The notes under the pieces were generated by a model. That model saw only the letters and a list, made by a program, of their open reading frames with translations. It was not told the origin of the DNA and made no database searches. A stretch of DNA of 64,000 nt, from the NCBI RefSeq assembly GCF_016031615.1, contig NZ_JACYXC010000001.1, positions 5,332,001 to 5,396,000 on the forward strand, given 5' to 3'. Position numbers and translations under genes: made by a program. Of the stretch, positions 62,791 to 64,000 are shown one piece after another; the stretch's first letter is position 1, and each line of letters begins with the position of its first letter. Source of the stretch: Streptomyces pactum. Its GTDB lineage: Bacteria > Actinomycetota > Actinomycetes > Streptomycetales > Streptomycetaceae.

Positions 62791-63487
62791 GACCGACATG
62801 CCTCCATGGGCATCTCCCGGCACCTCCGCGCCTCACCCGGCCGGTGACCGACGTGCGATGCCGTGCGGTGATCGTAAGCAGACCGGCGCCCGGCTGTCAC
62901 CCATGGGTTGCCGCCACCCACGCCCCGCCGCGCGCCCCCGGCCGCGGGTGCCGTCGTCCGGCGGCGGGCGCCGGGTCGGGTGGCCGGGGGTGGTGTTCGG
63001 TCCGGCGCCCGGCACTGCGATGGATGCCTGGTCCGGTGGCTGGTCGGCGGCGGGTGCCCGTCCTGGTGACCGGGGGCGGCGCGGTTGCCCGCGCGGGGTG
63101 CGGCGGGGGCGGTGCCGCGTCGCACGGTCCGGTGGCCGGGGGCGGACCGTGGTTGTCCGGTCCGGCGGCCGGGGGCGCCGCGGTGGCCCGCGCGGGTGCG
63201 GCCGGCGCCCGGCCCGGCGCGGGGTGCGGCGGACCCCCGTACCCGCGCGGCGGGTGCCCGTCCGGGCCGGTGCCTTACCCCGCGGCGGTCCCGGGGCCCG
63301 GGCGGCCGGCCGGGTAAGGCGTTCCGGCCGGCCGGGACCCGCGGCCTAAGGCCCCCGCGGGGGCGAAGATCAGGCGGTCTCCCCATGTGGCGCACCCCCC
63401 TGGGCGACGAAGCTGGAGGCACGACGGGACGCCGAGAGCCCGTCGGACCGGCGGGGCCCACCCGCCACGACCTCAGGGAGATCCGCC
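62791..63487. other. Long G-skewed intergenic region
   Basis: About 700 bp with GGGGGC-rich irregular repeats, no supported gene. It contains a perfect GCCCCCGCGGGGGC palindrome near 63351-63364 and a CCTAAGG patch, possibly promoter elements for the next gene. Confidence 0.5.
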
Positions 63488-64000
63488 ATGTTCCACTACG
63501 AACTCCACCGCGCCCGGGGAGCCGAACTGCGCCGCGTCGCCGCCGGGGAGCGCCTGGCCGGCCAGGCCCGCCGCAGCCGCGCCGTCCGCCGGTCCGGACG
63601 CCACGGACTCGGAGGGCGGGTGAGCGGCCCGGGCGGTGAACAGGCGTCGGCCCGGCCCCCGCGGCGCGGTCGCCTGAGCCCGTGCCGGCCACCCCTCCCG
63701 CCCTGCCCGGCCCGCAGGGCCCTCGCGCCGGCCGCCCGGTCCGGTTCTCCGGGCCCGGCGGTCACCTCGTACGGTTCATACGGTCCGCCGGGTTCGGTGC
63801 CCGGTCCGGCGGACCGTACGTCCCGTTCGCCGGTCGTCCCGGCCGTACCGCCGGGCTCTACGTCCCGTCCACCGGTCGTCCCGGCCGTAGCGCCGGGCCT
63901 CACGTCCCGTCCACCGGTCGTCCCGGCCGTAGCGCCGGGCCTCACGTCCCGTCCGCCGGTCGTTGCCGGACCGCCGGCCCCCACGCCGGCCGCACCGGGG
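63488..64000 (+). CDS. Small MFxYELxxxR-type protein start, open to window end
   Basis: ATG 63488 is preceded by CAGGGAG at 6-7 nt. The first 45 residues (MFHYELHRARGAELRRVAAGERL ...) look like the short basic helical proteins common in streptomycetes, which I recall as about 50-80 aa. Here the frame has no stop up to 64000, and its later part is Pro/Arg-rich with a 42-bp repeat. A TGA at 63621-63623 lies one frame over, so the true gene may be short and ended by a frame change. The N-terminal call is reasonable; the tail is doubtful. Confidence 0.5.
   Translation, partial: MFHYELHRARGAELRRVAAGERLAGQARRSRAVRRSGRHGLGGRVSGPGGEQASARPPRRGRLSPCRPPLPPCPARRALAPAARSGSPGPAVTSYGSYGPPGSVPGPADRTSRSPVVPAVPPGSTSRPPVVPAVAPGLTSRPPVVPAVAPGLTSRPPVVAGPPAPTPAAPG
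63818..63970. repeat. 42-bp tandem repeat at window end
   Basis: Units at 63818, 63860 and 63902 and a partial at 63944, with the last two full copies nearly identical (ACGTCCCGTCCACCGGTCGT start). The period is a multiple of three, so it could encode a 14-residue repeat on either strand. I cannot tell which strand is coding. Confidence 0.88.

Noticed and set aside
62844..63317. Open frames in the G-rich region between the VOC gene and the last gene
   Set aside because: Gly/Pro/Arg/Ala-only translation, no SD, no motif; due to base composition.

Overview
The window is 64 kb of very GC-rich DNA with strong G/C bias at third codon positions and many GTG starts. It carries actinomycete hallmarks: a conservon with TTA codons, Tat-exported cell-wall enzymes, SseB pairs, a GGDEF/EAL protein of the RmdB type, and an XRE/DUF397/ATP-binding trio. 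I read it as a chromosomal segment of Streptomyces or a close relative. From memory, the order sdaA-glyA-gcvH-gcvT ... oligopeptide ABC ... cysteine desulfurase-mnmA ... ligA-rmdB-gatC-gatA-gatB matches the conserved core around SCO5469-SCO5501 of S. coelicolor. I saw no tRNA, rRNA, CRISPR array, transposase or integrase.

Layout. 1-9.9 kb: the 5' part of an ABC exporter, two tandem L,D-transpeptidase lipoproteins, an enoyl-CoA hydratase, an anti-sigma-like ATPase, a Tat-exported amidase, an EF-hand protein, a Cys-motif protein and a GH25 lysozyme. 10.2-16 kb: a conservon (cvnA-cvnB-cvnC) joined by overlap to an atypical cytochrome P450 with no cvnD between them, then an olsB-olsA pair for ornithine lipid. 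17-19.5 kb: an MFS exporter behind two CsoR-type operators, convergent with an NmrA-like reductase whose promoter has SoxR/MerR architecture. 19.6-24.4 kb: the glycine/serine block gcvT-gcvH-glyA-sdaA on the minus strand, led by a tandem glycine riboswitch. 24.5-35 kb: a P-loop protein, two SseB proteins and a five-gene oligopeptide importer. 35-40 kb: a TRIC channel, then cysteine desulfurase and mnmA (tRNA thiolation), with a RidA protein and a second Tat amidase between them. 40-45 kb: a YdeI-like protein, the DUF397/XRE/ATPase trio with paired palindromes, a hydrolase behind a TetR-type palindrome, a LOG protein and an SDR. 44.8-55 kb: a MetE-like protein, ligA, rmdB and gatC-gatA-small protein-gatB. 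55-57 kb: an overlapping AAA ATPase + TOPRIM-like (DUF4276-type) pair resembling two-gene phage-defence systems. 57-64 kb: a Tat phospholipase C with a PHO-box-like upstream region, an MmpL transporter, a VOC protein and an open partial gene.

Three themes recur. (1) Five genes have short tandem duplications (7, 17, 17, 21 and 27 bp) lying exactly over the stop codon, giving serial stop codons or degenerate 3' repeats. (2) Three genes (cvnA, an sseB, rmdB) show an apparent one-base frame change inside a Pro/Gly-rich low-complexity segment; either the assembly has homopolymer errors or these C-termini really shift. (3) Several housekeeping genes appear to be leaderless, with a -10-like box a few bases before the start codon. 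The TTA codons I could find in convincing genes are confined to the conservon, one at codon 4 of cvnA and one just before the P450 ribosome-binding site. This points to control by the bldA tRNA.
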